The translations under genes and the position numbers were made by a program. From Cyprinodon diabolis (lineage: Eukaryota > Chordata > Actinopteri > Cyprinodontiformes > Cyprinodontidae): a stretch of DNA of 64,000 bases. Within the stretch, counting starts at the first letter, position 1. Every line of letters starts with the position of its first letter. The stretch lies in NCBI GenBank assembly GCA_030533445.1, contig CM060065.1:47189964-47253963 (forward strand), in the 5' to 3' direction. The notes below the pieces were generated by a model. That model was given only the letters and a program-made list of their open reading frames with translations, did no database searches and was not told the DNA's origin. Positions 10,733-22,609 of this stretch are shown here, in pieces.

Positions 10733-13555
10733 TGCTTTAACTAACTTTCCTCTGTAAAGATGATGAGAGGATATGTGCTGTGACTGTTATATAAATAAAT
10801 AATTACTGTTCTCCCCATGCATGTTTGAGTTTTCCTTTGGTAGAAAAACTAGCCGCTCTTAATCGCCCTCAGTGTTTGCCCTGTGGCTACCTTTCCTGCA
10901 ACCATCTACAGATGAGCTCATATAGAATATAAATATAGATCAAGATTCACCCTCACCTTGCAGTCACTCTAACATAATGTCTCTACAAGCTTTGAAATCT
11001 GAGCCATTAAGGAAACCCACGTTGTGGATTTATCCAAGGAACCTTGGAGTCGTTTAAACAGGCAAAGCAATTTTTGTATATCTGCAGAGTCTGAATGCAC
11101 AATACAGAAATATAACTTTTTTATTGCAAACAAGTCTTCCTTTACAGTTGTGATATTCCACACAGCAATTCAACAGACGTCGCAGGTCTATTTAATTAGT
11201 TTTGATGATTGTTGGTTCTTCTAACCTTTATTTGATGTGTTGGTTTATTTTCAGGTTCACACTAAATAAACAAATCCTAAGAAATAAACATATATCTCAT
11301 AGTTCGTTATTCAATATGCAACCTTTCAAATAGAATATAAGAATAAGGAGTTTATGAAAAGTATAATCAAAGATAGCTTCTTATCAGTGGTTCCTTAATT
11401 TTTCTGAACCCCGCAATAAACTCTCCAAATAACCTTTTCAACTGTTTAACAAAGAAAAGCTGACTGCAGTAAAATGCAATATTGCAATAAGATAAACTTC
11501 ACTGAAAAAAAGAATGCAACCGTTTGTTGCTTTTAGTTAATCATATTTAGTTACTTTAACACAATTAGGTTTATGTTTGCAGGTTAGTAACTAAATATGA
11601 TTAAGTATATACCAAAGGTGGTTTCATTATTTTTTCTCAGTGTTTGATCTTGTTTATATCAAAAACTACCACATTTAAAGTATTATTCCAATGTTTACTG
11701 TTTACTTTGTAACCGAATTTATCATTGCTATAAATACTAAGAAAAAAGCACCTCTCAAAATAGGTAATTTATTCAGTTAATTTATCTTAACGTTTTCATA
11801 ACACGAGGACCCAAATTTGGGTCCTCAGCACTCGCCCCAAGATGGTTTTTAGACCTGTAACATATTCTCTGGGGTCTTGCCTTTATTTTGATACCAAAAC
11901 AATTAAAATAAACTCTGTAGTTCTTGAGATATATTCAATTCATTTTGGGCATGTTATTTTCAAGCATATTTCTGGAAAACAGGCCTAGTGTCCAAGAGGT
12001 TAAGTCCCCCTGCAATTACACTAGACCCTCCCTAGGGGGCGCGTCCCCACTATGGGAGGCAATTCTTTGTTTCATCAAGGAACTAATACAATTATGGATG
12101 CCCTTTAAATATTTATCAGTTTTAAAATGTTGCAACATTGTATTTTAATGAGGTTGTTTATTGTGAAATGTTAAACCAATCTATTTATTTATATCTACAT
12201 CATCATAATGAGGACTGTACTGAATGCAGGTCTGATGCAGAATGTGATTCTTCTCGTTTCTTGAACCTATTCAATGTAATGAAATGTATCTAAAGCAGCC
12301 ATTAGCAGCAGAACAAATAGAGCATATCTAAAACAACATTCACTCATGTGAACATCAAATCATCAAATAAAATGTTTTCATAATTAGCTTTTCATCAGAC
12401 CTTCCAGTGCCACTGACACCTTTTCTCTGAGTGGGTGACTGTTTGGGTGAGCTTCTCAGTGATGACGCACATTTCTCCACCGCTGGATGAAGGGATATAA
12501 ATATCGAAGGAAAAAGGGCCACAGAATGCAGCCTTCGCTTTTTAAGACATTTCAGGGGGAAAAAAGTAGCTTAGCCTGCAGTCTATTTCTGCATTAGTCA
12601 GCTCTACAGTGGCTGCTCCTGCCAACAGGGCGAGATAATGCACACACACATTTCTGTCTCTACCTCCTGCACACAAGCACTTCAGACACATACTTTGAGT
12701 AAAGGAAGGCAAACAAGAAAACATTTCCTCTGACAGGCGGCTGATGATCAGTGAATCATGGAGTGAAAACGAGCACAAGAGGAATTTTATGAAGAAAACT
12801 ATGTGCATGTAAAAAAGAAAAAAAATGTTTTACCAGAAACATCAGAGCTGCTCATACTTTCAGCAATCAACACATTAATCAGTGAATGCATGCACGATGC
12901 ACGGTTGATTTGAATATTTTTCACATCAGCAATAAAATAACGAGCCTCAGTATTTTGGCTGAGAGTCTCATCTGAGAGAAAATAGAGTCCTGTTCATGTT
13001 TTTCTTACAGGAATGCTTGTTTTAGTTAATTTAAACATTGGTTTCTTTCCTTTTTTGTTTGAGTAAGATTAAGATTTAAATATAAAATTCTAATCTCAGG
13101 TGAGAGCCTTGCTAATGCATTCACAAGCAGGAATTTGTAGAGTTTTGAGAGTTTTATTATTTCTTTCCCATTCCAGTCGGCATACTGGTAACAGATTTGT
13201 GTAAATGATCATTCAAATATAATCCAATCGGTTAATTTATTTTAAAAAAAAATAATTCTGTTAATTCTTAAAGCCAGTCAGCCATCCTTCATTGTTGCTC
13301 TATAAAGTATCAAGACTAAAAACTAAAATTATGTTCAAATGCAAAAGTAGATAAATCTTTTGTCCACCTTAAATGGTTCAAACACTGAAATGCTTGCAAT
13401 ATAACTTCTTATATGCAAAAACGGGATTCATTTTGTATTCTGGTTGATTTCTGGGTAATTTTTTTAAAGCAAGATGTAGGATCCTGCAGGTTAAATAGTT
13501 GGTTTAATTTAGTTCTTTATGGCTTGCCATATTCTTTTTTTTTGGGTTGGGGGAG
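10733..13555. other. AT-rich intergenic stretch, mostly featureless
   Basis: No exon or gene is recognisable. Apart from the foldback element at 11500-11642, I see only a TATA-like TATAAATA with an upstream TGACGCA near 12460-12500, which is not enough to call a promoter. Confidence 0.55.
11500..11642. mobile_element. Small foldback MITE
   Basis: The outer ends CACTGAAAAAAA and TTTTTTCTCAGTG are inverted. Inside, TTAATCATATTTAGTTACT (11537-11555) has its exact reverse complement at 11586-11604. A 143-bp element with two concentric inverted repeats and no coding potential is a typical MITE. Flanking duplication is unclear. Confidence 0.55.
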
Positions 13556-13559
13556 GATT

Positions 13560-13695
13560 GCCTTTTGCTGCAATAGACTGGTGACCTGTCCAGGGTGGAT
13601 CCCGCCTCTCGCCCGTTGTCAGCTGGAGATAGGTACCAGCACCCTGGTGACCCCAGCTAGGATAACGCGTGACAGAAAATAAATGGGTGGATGGG
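13560..13695 (+). repeat. 3' end of an RTE/Rex3-like retroelement
   Basis: GCAATAGACTGGTGACCTGT, GTCAGCTGGAGATAGG and the terminal AAATAAATGGGTGGATGGG match the 3' tail style of fish RTE-type LINEs and the SINEs that share it. The sequence before 13550 is not coding. Bases 13700-15100 to the right hold no recognisable gene. Confidence 0.55.
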
Positions 13696-15099
13696 ATTTC
13701 CTTTTGCTTCTTTTTAACTTTTGGTCTTTATTATATTTCTATTGCATATTTTTGTCTTTTTAATTGATGTTGTCTTTACTTTAAGCAGGATTTTTTCTGT
13801 ATGTTCGGTTAGATTCTCTTGTACGTTTGTTGCTGTTTATTCATTTCACCCTTTAAGCAAAGACATCAGATAATTAGTAGATTTAATGCAACTGTGTTTC
13901 CTCTCTTGTCTGTTATTTGCCTGTTTTCCCCTTTTATTGAAGCCTTCAGTTTATTGTTAGTATCCATCAGGTCCTCAGATCTAATATGCATTTCCATATC
14001 TGTGTGCTTTACCTTACATCATTCCCTTATTTGTTCTCTTACTCATCACGCTGCTTCCGCATATGTCTTCACTTCAGTCTTGGATCACAGACCATGACAG
14101 GAGAATTTATGAATTAAACAATACTCTGGAGAACAAGTTTGAATTTCATGTGCATTTCCTCAGATTCCACCTTTCAGGCTCACATACATAAATAATCATT
14201 TCAAAATTCAAGTTTCTAGCATTTTTTAATTTCAAGTGAAGTTCAAGGTATAATACCCCTAGTACCTAATTGTAACTTCCTTGTACGAAGCATCTGGTTC
14301 TAACATTAAAAAAGACTCTGAGCATGATACTAACACCCCCGTACTTGATAATAGCTTAGATTTATTTAAGGCTGAAAGTTTTCCTTTGACTCCTTGAAGA
14401 TTTTTTTATGTCCACGTTGCCAAATGACTGATTCTCTTGATCCTATCTGGTACATTGCAGGAACTGCTGCAGGAACCCCTTTCTTGTAAGCAGATATAGA
14501 CTTAATTTACCCTAGAATACTTACCTTAGTCTAGGTTGTCTAACATTTTTCAGTTCTGATTGAGATTTGGTTGCTCCTGGGTTGCTCATACACTAACCAT
14601 CCAAAATAAACATTTTAACTAGTTTCCTTTCAAATTTATCTGGAAAGGAAATATCAGCATAGAGATAAAAAAAAAATTATGTTTAACATAATCAGAAAGT
14701 TTTATTGAGAGCCACAGATTCCACTGCTGCACTGCTTGCTCTACCAGGACCTGTTGTTAATCTCTAAAGTACATCATAGAGCTCCATCTCAAGCCTAAAT
14801 ATCTTTAAGAGTCCCTTAAATAACAAAACAAAATCAACCTTCTACAGTCACCCTCTTAGTTCACAGAGCTTAAGCCTTTTAAAAACCACTTTGGGTTGAA
14901 GAGAAGAGTTCATCAGAAAATATCCAGGACTCTGGACCATCTAGAGAACAAATGAAGAAGGTTTATGTTTCTGTTAGATAGGAATATGGAGCTAGAACTT
15001 ATTATAAAAATCCCAAACACTTTGTCCTGTGGCTCTGATGAGTTTTTTTTTTATTTTTTATTTTTTTACAGCGAACCATTTAATCCAAATAAACGATGG

Positions 15100-15880
15100 A
15101 ATCATTTTACTCTTTTAGGCTCCAGTAATAGTGGAGAGGCTGTAACTTGTGTCCAGCTAACACCACTCTCAGTTCTTTGGCTGCAAGTTACAGCAGCAAC
15201 ACATAAAAAACAAAGTCTATTGTAGTAATTCTCTCCTGCTTTACTGCAACACAACAACAGATTATCCAGGGGCAAATTGTTAGCAATTAAGAGGGGGATG
15301 AAGTGATACACATGCAGTTCAGCAGTAATTATAAAGCTACTAAATTAGACTGTTGCTCTGTAAGCATTAATAGATTACAGCTCTGCAATTACACAAGTAA
15401 AAGACTATAATTACTAACACTGCTCACAGTGAGCAGAACTACTGTCCTTTTATCCCTCACCTTTATTTGTCAGAACCAGTTTAGGCTGCTTCTCATTAAT
15501 CAAAGATCCTTTAAATATTATAAACACAAATCTTGTACAGGGACATTTTAAAAAAATCATTCCTGAATTGATATAAAAAAATTATTTCATAAGTAGCATG
15601 AAAGTTTGCGGATAATGATAACACTACAGCAGTGTTTTTTGTCTGTAACATTTAACTTGCATGTTAAAAGTTCAGCCCATTCAGTATTATTGAGTCGAGC
15701 AGCAATAAAGACTTAAAACGCCCTTGATAAGAGGTCAAACTGAAGAAGTTAATTGTGTTTCATGTGCTGTGGTTTTCCAGGACACAATGATACTAAAATC
15801 CATCACTTGGTTGGTTTAAAACTGTCGGATGCTGTCATCTAGTGGTTACTTTGCAGATCAGGACTCTTACCAAGCAGAAA
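15100..15880 (+). repeat. Duplicated block, copy 1
   Basis: Long collinear similarity to 42735-44630 (copy 2). Shared strings include CAGGGGCAAATTGTTA, CATGCAGTTCAGCAGTAATTA/GATGCAGTTCAGCAGTAATTA, GTGAGCAGAACTACTGTCCT and TTTCATGTGCTGTG. The block has no transposon ends or ORF. It ends with CTGTCATCTAGTGG (15832-15845), one base away from the CTCF-like motif kept in copy 2. Most likely a segmental duplication; an old unrecognised repeat is the alternative. Confidence 0.7.
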
Positions 15881-16302
15881 TCGTTTACTCTCATCATTGA
15901 TTTATTTGGTGCAAGATTTATTTTAAAAGTGGATTGAATTTGTTTGTTTACCCTTAGTTTAAAAAAAAAAAGCTATAACAATGAGTGTGATTAATATAAA
16001 AATCAAATGCTGTTTTACTTATAGAAACACAAAAGGATGTATTAGACCAGTTTACCCTGTTGGCCAATTTGTGTTCACCCTGAAGGTGAACTCAAACATA
16101 TAATAAAAACACACTTTGTGGTCGATAAATCTTGTTTTATTATTTTAGTCTGGCCCTCACAAAGTTGAAAAAAACCTAACCCTATTTTATTTAATTACCT
16201 GAAATATAAAATATTTCCATATATCCTCTGCAATGCACTCGCTGACCACTAGGGATATAAGTACCCTGTTTGGAGTCTGTTAGAGTGCTATTAGTGTACA
16301 AC

Positions 16303-17711
16303 CAGTGTTGTTTTTGATAGCCATCTTTCATTTACTCTTAAAAAGTCTTAGTCTTCAGGACGAAAACTATTATTAGTCTTAGTCACATTTTAGTCACTAC
16401 GATATGTAATAGTTTTAGTCGACTAAAACTCAAAAAGGTTTTAGTCTAGTTTTAGTCAGTTTTATGTTAATTTCGAATAACAACCAGAATCTTTATCAGA
16501 CTGACAGCTCTTGGCTAGATACTATAATCACTGGGTGTAGAATGCTGCCGTACAGATCATCATTGCTGTTGGGCAGAAAACTTTGATTTATAGAAATCAA
16601 ATAAACTTTTTTATGAATTAATGCCCTACTTCATTAAAAAAAAAACTGTTTTTTTTAGTCAAAAGTAAACACTTCCTGATCTACTATAAATCATGCATTA
16701 CATACGGATCAATAAAATGTTTATTGGTCCACAAAAGCAAAAAACAAAAGCATTCCCTATTTCTATTTTGGCAAATTTGGCTTTATTTCTAAGAATTTGC
16801 CCCTTAGGTACCACAGGGTCAAAGTAGATTTAAATTCACAGGGTTTTAATATAACAAAAAAATTGCAGAGAGAACCTACATTATTGCCTTGTGATTCCAT
16901 GGTAGTTCAGATCTAAATTGAATGAATATGTTAAATAAAATGTTTTAATGACAATACAAGGAAACATTTCCATTTCCATCACATTTAAATAGATAGAAAC
17001 AAGAGAGAAATATCCAAAGATCTACGTACCTTTTCATCTGGCTCTTTATAAAAAAAAAAAAAAAGAATTCAATGAAATACTGTATTTGGACATAACTTAG
17101 GGATTCATTTTGGTAGAATTTAAAAAATGTTTAGTATCACCCCTTGTGAGCTGAAATAAATAAAATCTTGATAGTTAGACAAAGGGGATTTTTTACAGTT
17201 GGCAGTGGATGATCAGCCATATAGTTTATTAAGTAGCGATGGAAGAGCCATACTGCTGAGAGCGAACCGTTAGAGTGGAGCCTGAAGCGCAGACTCAGAG
17301 CTACATGCTCGAAGAAATTTCTGCACAAGCACAGATGGAGGATCAGAGCAGAATCTGTCAGCTTTCAGCACACAGTACTGGACCATTCTGGATTATTTTC
17401 TCAGACCCTGCCTTTGCTGCCATGATCCATCTGTGGTCCTGCAGCATGTGCAACGCTGCATAGCAGGTGGGCGGCAGGATCAAACAGGACACAGCTGCAC
17501 TGATGTTATTGCTTTGCTGATTACAGAACAATGATGCATTTTAAAGATGTGACAAACGACTTGCTAATTTTTATTTAGTCTCGTCTCGTTGACCAAAACT
17601 CAAACCTATGACTAGTTATGTTTTAGTCATCAAAGATCCATGTTAAGCATTAAAAAAAGAAGCGTCAATGAAATAATTTTGCCATCATCATCGTTGACTA
17701 GAACAACACTG
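16303..17711. mobile_element. Non-autonomous hAT element with 8-bp TSD
   Basis: The ends CAGTGTTGTTTTTG and GAACAACACTG are inverted repeats, and TGTACAAC occurs exactly on both sides (16295-16302 and 17712-17719), an 8-bp target duplication diagnostic of hAT elements. Subterminal regions repeat TTTTAGTC many times, probably transposase-binding sites. The 1.4-kb interior has no transposase frame. The unrelated middle (about 17220-17490) could be captured host DNA, which I cannot identify. Confidence 0.9.
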
Positions 17712-18550
17712 TGTACAACAAAAACATTATTTAGTCATTCTTGTGAAAAGTACAGTCTCTGATTTGAAGAAGTTATCAAGGTCAAAACTTAAAAATGTTA
17801 AAGTGTTAAATTTATATAAACAAAACTGAATATTTATTGTGATAATTTTTGATGACTTTTGGGGGAAAAGGCACTGAAAGATATTTTAGACCTATAGAGA
17901 CACCACATGCAAACCATGATGTTTAAAGGTGGTTGTTCACAAGGCCTGTTAGCATAAGCCCAAAGTAATAGATAAGGGTGAATCAAAAAGAATCACATGA
18001 AAAAACAATGAGTCCTCTGTCAGCTGAGTTTATATTTGCATATTTTCATAAAGGCCATAGTGTCTATTTTTCAGTTATCAGAGAGATGGTTTGCGTGTAA
18101 AACTTGCCTCAACATACCTTGTGAATTCATCATAGGTTTTGTCAGGAAGTTATTGAGCAAGCATGTAAGGTATAATGTATCTCATAAAAAAACAATGGTT
18201 ATATATAACAGATTGTCTTTTAAATAGAAATGGGTGCGATAAGACCTGCTAGATAACATTCTTAAAGTTTCTGGGCTAAATTCTGCTTTCACAGTGATCA
18301 TTGCCAGAACTACCCAGATATCATTAGAAATTGTTAAAACTGAATGGGTGGCTCTAGTTTTTATTTATACATTCTTTAAAAATGCCAAAAGAAAACAGAT
18401 TTAGGGGTTTAAACCCAGCAATCACCATAGAATAAAACACTCTGACTGTTATTGATCTGTATAACTTATACAAATATTTGGCCTTTTTGGTTCAGGCCAT
18501 GGATGGAAACATTGAACTGAATAACACAACATACCCAGACTGTACAACAT
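17712..18550. other. AT-rich sequence, nothing recognised
   Basis: No ORF of note, no terminal repeats and no similarity to other parts of the window seen by eye. Confidence 0.5.
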
Positions 18551-19275
18551 TAACCCTTTCACATGGCCCCCGGAGGGCAATGTCACAGCTTCAGTCAGCC
18601 ACCTCTAAACAAAACTCTGCTCCCAGATTGATTACCTTCTCTTTTACCAGTAGCCCTGAACTGGTCACACTGGGGAGACGATGTGCATGAGGGTCTGACA
18701 CTCATATAAACTATGTTTTAGATATAAACAATGTGTCTGATGAACAGGCTGTTTCTCTAAAAAGGTGTGGTTGTTTTGATATGCTAAACAACATTCCTGC
18801 AGTAGCTCTAACCAATTTTACTTTTACTTTCTGGGTTAACATTGCCAGCAATAGTATCTCACACAAACACTTTTAAAACTGAACACCTAGTTCCATTTGA
18901 TCATTTATAAATCCAGAGAAAACACAGAAAGAAAACAGACGGAAAGATTTAAAGCAGGGCTGAAACATTGAATCTGACTAATTGTGATTAATCTATTATT
19001 GAAATAATCATCAGCTAATTTCGATCTATTAATGGCTACCTGGAGCACAGAGACTCTAAAACATGCCTTTAGCTGACAGAGCAACCAACTTAGAGCAGTA
19101 ATTATACCAAAATTGTAAAAATATAAACATTTAGCATTTATGAAAAAAAAAAAAAAATCTGGCAATATGCTCTATTCAGAACTGCTAAAGTGGAAAAGTG
19201 TTAGTTTGACCTAGTTTAATTTCCACAAAAAAAAAAAATTCTTTAAGGAAACTTTGCCCAACTAAAAAACCTAGG

Positions 19276-19424
19276 GTGCAGACTAGGAAGCAGAGTTGTA
19301 GTTTAACACAACTCTCTACAGCTTCTCTACCGTTACCCACTCCTTACTCCATCCAAACAGTGTCTTGCCCACGACCAAAATCAAATAAATTAGAAAAGAA
19401 TCCCAAAGGAGAAGATCATGATAA
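19276..19424 (+). mobile_element. 5' end fragment of an L2 LINE
   Basis: The plus-strand translation contains [12 protein letters not shown] and [15 protein letters not shown], matching the N-terminus of the intact L2 ORF at 26310-29372. Only about 50 codons are present before an abrupt junction. A 5'-end-only LINE piece is unusual, because target-primed integration normally preserves 3' ends, so this is likely a rearrangement product. Confidence 0.75.
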
Positions 19425-19528
19425 TGACACTGTGGAGTCTATTCCCTTACTGGGAACTGTCATCTAAAAGGACCTAAAGTGGGAGCTGAACATCAACTCC
19501 CTCACCAAGAAAGCCCAGCAGAGCTTTT
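19425..19528 (+). mobile_element. Rex1-like LINE RT fragment
   Basis: DTVESIPLLGTVI, a stop, then KDLKWELNINSLTKKAQQSF resembles the thumb-proximal part of Rex1-type reverse transcriptases (FLG.VI..DL.W..N). It is fused directly to the L2 5' fragment on its left and to tandem-copy B on its right. Confidence 0.55.
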
Positions 19529-20319
19529 ACATGGCCCCCGGGGGGCAATGTCACAGCTTCAGTCAGCCACCTCTAAACAATCCTCTGCTCCCAGGTTAAA
19601 TACCTTCTCTTTTACCAGTAGCCCTGAACTGGTCACACTGTGTAGACCATGTGCATCAGGGTCTGACACTCACTGGTGGGTAAGACCTAAGGGATGTCAA
19701 GACCAGAGTCTGAATAAGGATTTAAAACAGAATAACTCAGACATTAGACTTCTCCTTTCTCTTGTATTTTTCCTAGATCTCACGTCAAACCTTGTGATGT
19801 CCAATATATTTTTGTTTCCACTGTTAGAAGTTTTACAGGTTAGATGTTTAAACCATGTTAATTAGAAGTGTCATCAGGAAGTCAAGTGAAAACATATAAA
19901 CTATGTTTCAGACAAAAACAATGTGTCTGATGAACAGGCTGTTTCTCTAAAAAGGTGTGGTTGTTTTGATATGCTGGACAACATTCCTGCAGTAGCTAGA
20001 ACCAATTTTACTTTTACTTTCTAGTTTCCAGAAATAGTATCTCACATAGACACTGTTAAAACTGAACATCTAGTTCTATTTTATCATTTATAAATCCAAA
20101 GAAATCACAGAAAGAAAACTGATGGAACGATTTAAAGTAGGGCTAAAACCATGAATCGGATAAATTGTGATTAATCTATTACTTAAATAAATCAACTAAT
20201 TTCGATCGATTAATCGTTAACTGGAGTATAGATACTCTAAAACATGCCTTTAGCAGATAGAGCAACCAACTTAGAGCAGCAATTATATCAAAAAAAAAAA
20301 GAAAAAAAAATATATATAT

Positions 20320-20380
20320 ACAGGAGCTTCCATGTTGTACATAGGCATAACTTGCCTATGTACAACATGGAAGCTCCTGT
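20320..20380. repeat. 28-bp perfect inverted repeat at LINE 5' junction
   Basis: Arms 20320-20347 and 20353-20380 are exact reverse complements separated by the 5-base loop TAACT. The right arm is genuine RT-coding sequence; the left arm is its inverted copy, preceded by A- and TA-rich DNA. It was probably made by snap-back synthesis of the cDNA end during integration. Confidence 0.9.
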
Positions 20381-22278
20381 CAGGCATCAGCGGGTAAGAT
20401 GAATAGGCACATGGCTCAATACATGCACCCTTCCCAGAAGGGAATAGGCAGTAACACCAGAGGAGCCAAGCACCAGCTACTAGTGGATAGAGCAGTCACT
20501 CGAGACTGTAAGACCAGGCAGACAAATCTGTGCACTGCCTGCATTGACTATAAGAAAGCCTACGACTCAATGCCACATACATGGATACTGGAATGCTTGG
20601 AAATGTACAAGATCAACAGGACTCTAATAGCCTTCATCAAGAACTCAATGAAGCTGTGGAAAACAAGTCTGGAAGCCAATGCAAAGCCAATAGCACAAGT
20701 CACCATCAAGTGCGGCATATACCAGGGCGATGCACTATACCCGCTGCTGTTCTGCATAGGCCTGAACCCCCTCAGCCAGATCATCACAAAGACTGGCTAC
20801 GGATACCAATTCCGAAGCGGAACAATCATCAGTCACCTCCTCTACATGGATGACATCAAGCTGTATGCCAGGAGTGAGCGAGACATCGACTCACTGATCC
20901 ACACTACCAGGATCTACAGCAACGACATTGGGATGTCACTTGGACTGGACAAGTGCAGTCGCATGGTCTCAAAGAGAGGGAAGATGATCAGAACCGAGGG
21001 GGTTAAACTACCAGAAGGCCACATTACAGATGTTCAGGACAGCTACAAATACCTTGGGGTGCCACAGGCTAACGGAAACCACAAGGAGATAGCAAGAAAG
21101 ACTGCCACAGCTAAATACCTACAAAGAGTAAGGCAGGTCCTGAAAAGTCAGCTGAATTGGAAAAACAAGATCCAAGCCATCAACACATATGCCCTACCAG
21201 TCATCAGATACCAGCTGGAATAATAAACTGGCCAAAAGAGGAGATAGAGGCCACTGACATCAAGACAAGAAAGCTCCTCACAATGCATGGATGGTTCCAC
21301 CCCAAATCCAGCACCCTGAGACTGTATACCAAGCGTAGCGAGGGAGGCCGAGGGCTAGTGAGTGTCAAGACCACTGTCCAGGATGAAACAACTAAGATCC
21401 AGGAGTACAGCAGGAAGATGGCCCCCAAAGACAAATAGCTTGGCAAATACCTCAGACAGGAGAAAACTAAAAGTTAGGACAAGAAAGAAGAGGAAGGAGA
21501 ACCATCATGGAGGGACAAGCCACTACACGGCGTGTACCACAGACAAATAGAAGAAGTGGCTGATATCAAAAAATCCTACCAGTGGCTGGAAAAGGCTGGA
21601 CTGAAGGACAGCACAGAGGCACTAATCATGGCAGCACAAGAACAGGCACTCAGTACAAGATCAATAGAGGCCAGGGTCTACCACACCAGGCAGGACCCCC
21701 GGTGCAGACTGTGCAAAGATGTCTCTGAAACAATACAGCACATAACAGCAGGGTGTAAAATGCAGGCAGGAAGTGCAAACATGGAACGCCACAACCAGGT
21801 AGCTGTCATAGTGTACAGAAACATCTGCCATGAGTATGGGCTGGAAGTCCCAAGGTCAAAATGGAAGACACCTCCTAAGGTAGTTGGGAATGACCGAGCT
21901 AAGATCCTATGGGACTTCAAGATCCAGACTGACAAACAGGTGATGGCTAACCAACCAGACATCGTGTTGATCGACAAACAGCAGAAGAAGGCAGTAGTGA
22001 TAGATGTGGCAATCCCAAGCGAGAGCAACATCAAGAAGAAAGAACACGAGAAGCTTGAGAAATACCTAGGGCTGATAGAGGAGCTAGAAAAGATGTGGAA
22101 AGTAAGAGCAGCAGTGGTGCCAGTGGTAATTGGAGCACTGGGGGCTGTGACCCCCAAACTGGGAGAGTGGCTGCGTCAGATTCCAGGTAAAACATCAGAG
22201 GTCTCTGTCCAGAAGAGCGCAGTCCTAGGAACAGCTAAGATACTGCGCAGGACCCTCAAACTCCCAGGCCTCTGGTAG
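20353..22278 (+). pseudogene. RT plus restriction-like endonuclease (Rex6-type), broken
   Basis: RT motifs in order: CLCTTWKLLSGI at the junction (20355-20390), QKGIGSNTRGAKHQLLVDRA, DYKKAYDSMPH, GIYQGDALYPLLF and the catalytic YMDD at 20843-20854. Downstream come a zinc knuckle CRLCKD...HITAGC (about 21704-21760) and the endonuclease PD...D motif (PDIVLIDKQQKKAVVIDV, about 21957-22010). Together these reverse-transcribe and insert the element at nicked target DNA. Breaks: a one-base shift near 20395, a frame change near 21210, and TAG stops at about 21436 and 21475. The last frame runs clean from 21532 to the terminal stop. Confidence 0.85.
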
Positions 22279-22385
22279 AGGACCCGAGCTTGAGGATGAC
22301 ACGTACCACCCCACGAGGGGTGAGAAAACAGTTTTTTTAAATTCATATATATGCTTTATATATATAAGCATTTTGCAAACATTTT

Positions 22386-22602
22386 CAGACTCTGGTCCAA
22401 AGACTATATCTTTTGTTTTGTCTGCATTCAGACGCAGAAAATTAAGAGTCCAGAATTTTTAAGACATGCCTGTAATCTATGTAATGGGTTAGCTTGGTCT
22501 GGATTAATAGACAGATATAGCTGGGTATCATCAGCATAACAGTACAACATATCCCTGTAACAGGGATAGATTAATCACATCCAAAATGGAGGAGGAGATC
22601 AA
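22386..22602 (-). mobile_element. Internally deleted L2 fragment
   Basis: Bases 22386-22535 match the minus-strand L2 RT region corresponding to about 26990-27160 (GACTCTGGTCCAAAGACTAT, CAGATATAGCTGGGTATC). Bases 22545-22602 then jump to the part corresponding to 27711-27775 (CATATCCCTGTAACAG). Some 550 bp of the LINE are missing between them. Confidence 0.8.
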
Positions 22603-22609
22603 AGGGAAT

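Larger units (their letters stand above)
18555..20291 (+). repeat. Local tandem duplication (two diverged copies)
   Basis: Copy A (about 18555-19115) and copy B (about 19523-20291) share ACATGGCCCCCGG, CACAGCTTCAGTCAGCCACC, ACCAGTAGCCCTGAACTGGT and TCTGATGAACAGGCTGTTTC in the same order. Copy B has about 215 extra bases (19676-19893) absent from A. The 3' parts contain a GGGCTGAAAC...AATCGATTAAT-type hAT-like repeat also present at 51215-51400. No coding function. Confidence 0.75.
20320..22335 (+). mobile_element. R4/Dong (Rex6-like) LINE, 5'-truncated
   Basis: A LINE with reverse transcriptase followed by a restriction-like endonuclease, the order found in R2/R4-type elements, not in L1/L2. 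The 5' end begins within the RT domain at a 28-bp inverted repeat; the 3' end is near 22335 after GTGAGAAAACAG. It has at least two frameshifts and two in-frame stops, so it is dead. GC content (about 48%) is higher than in its AT-rich flanks. Confidence 0.8.

Noticed and set aside
12460..12530. Promoter candidate (TGACGCA and TATAAATA)
   Set aside because: Motifs in AT-rich DNA without an exon, CpG context or donor site.
21678..22157. 159-codon minus-strand frame
   Set aside because: Antisense of the Rex6-like endonuclease region, which has recognisable motifs on the plus strand.
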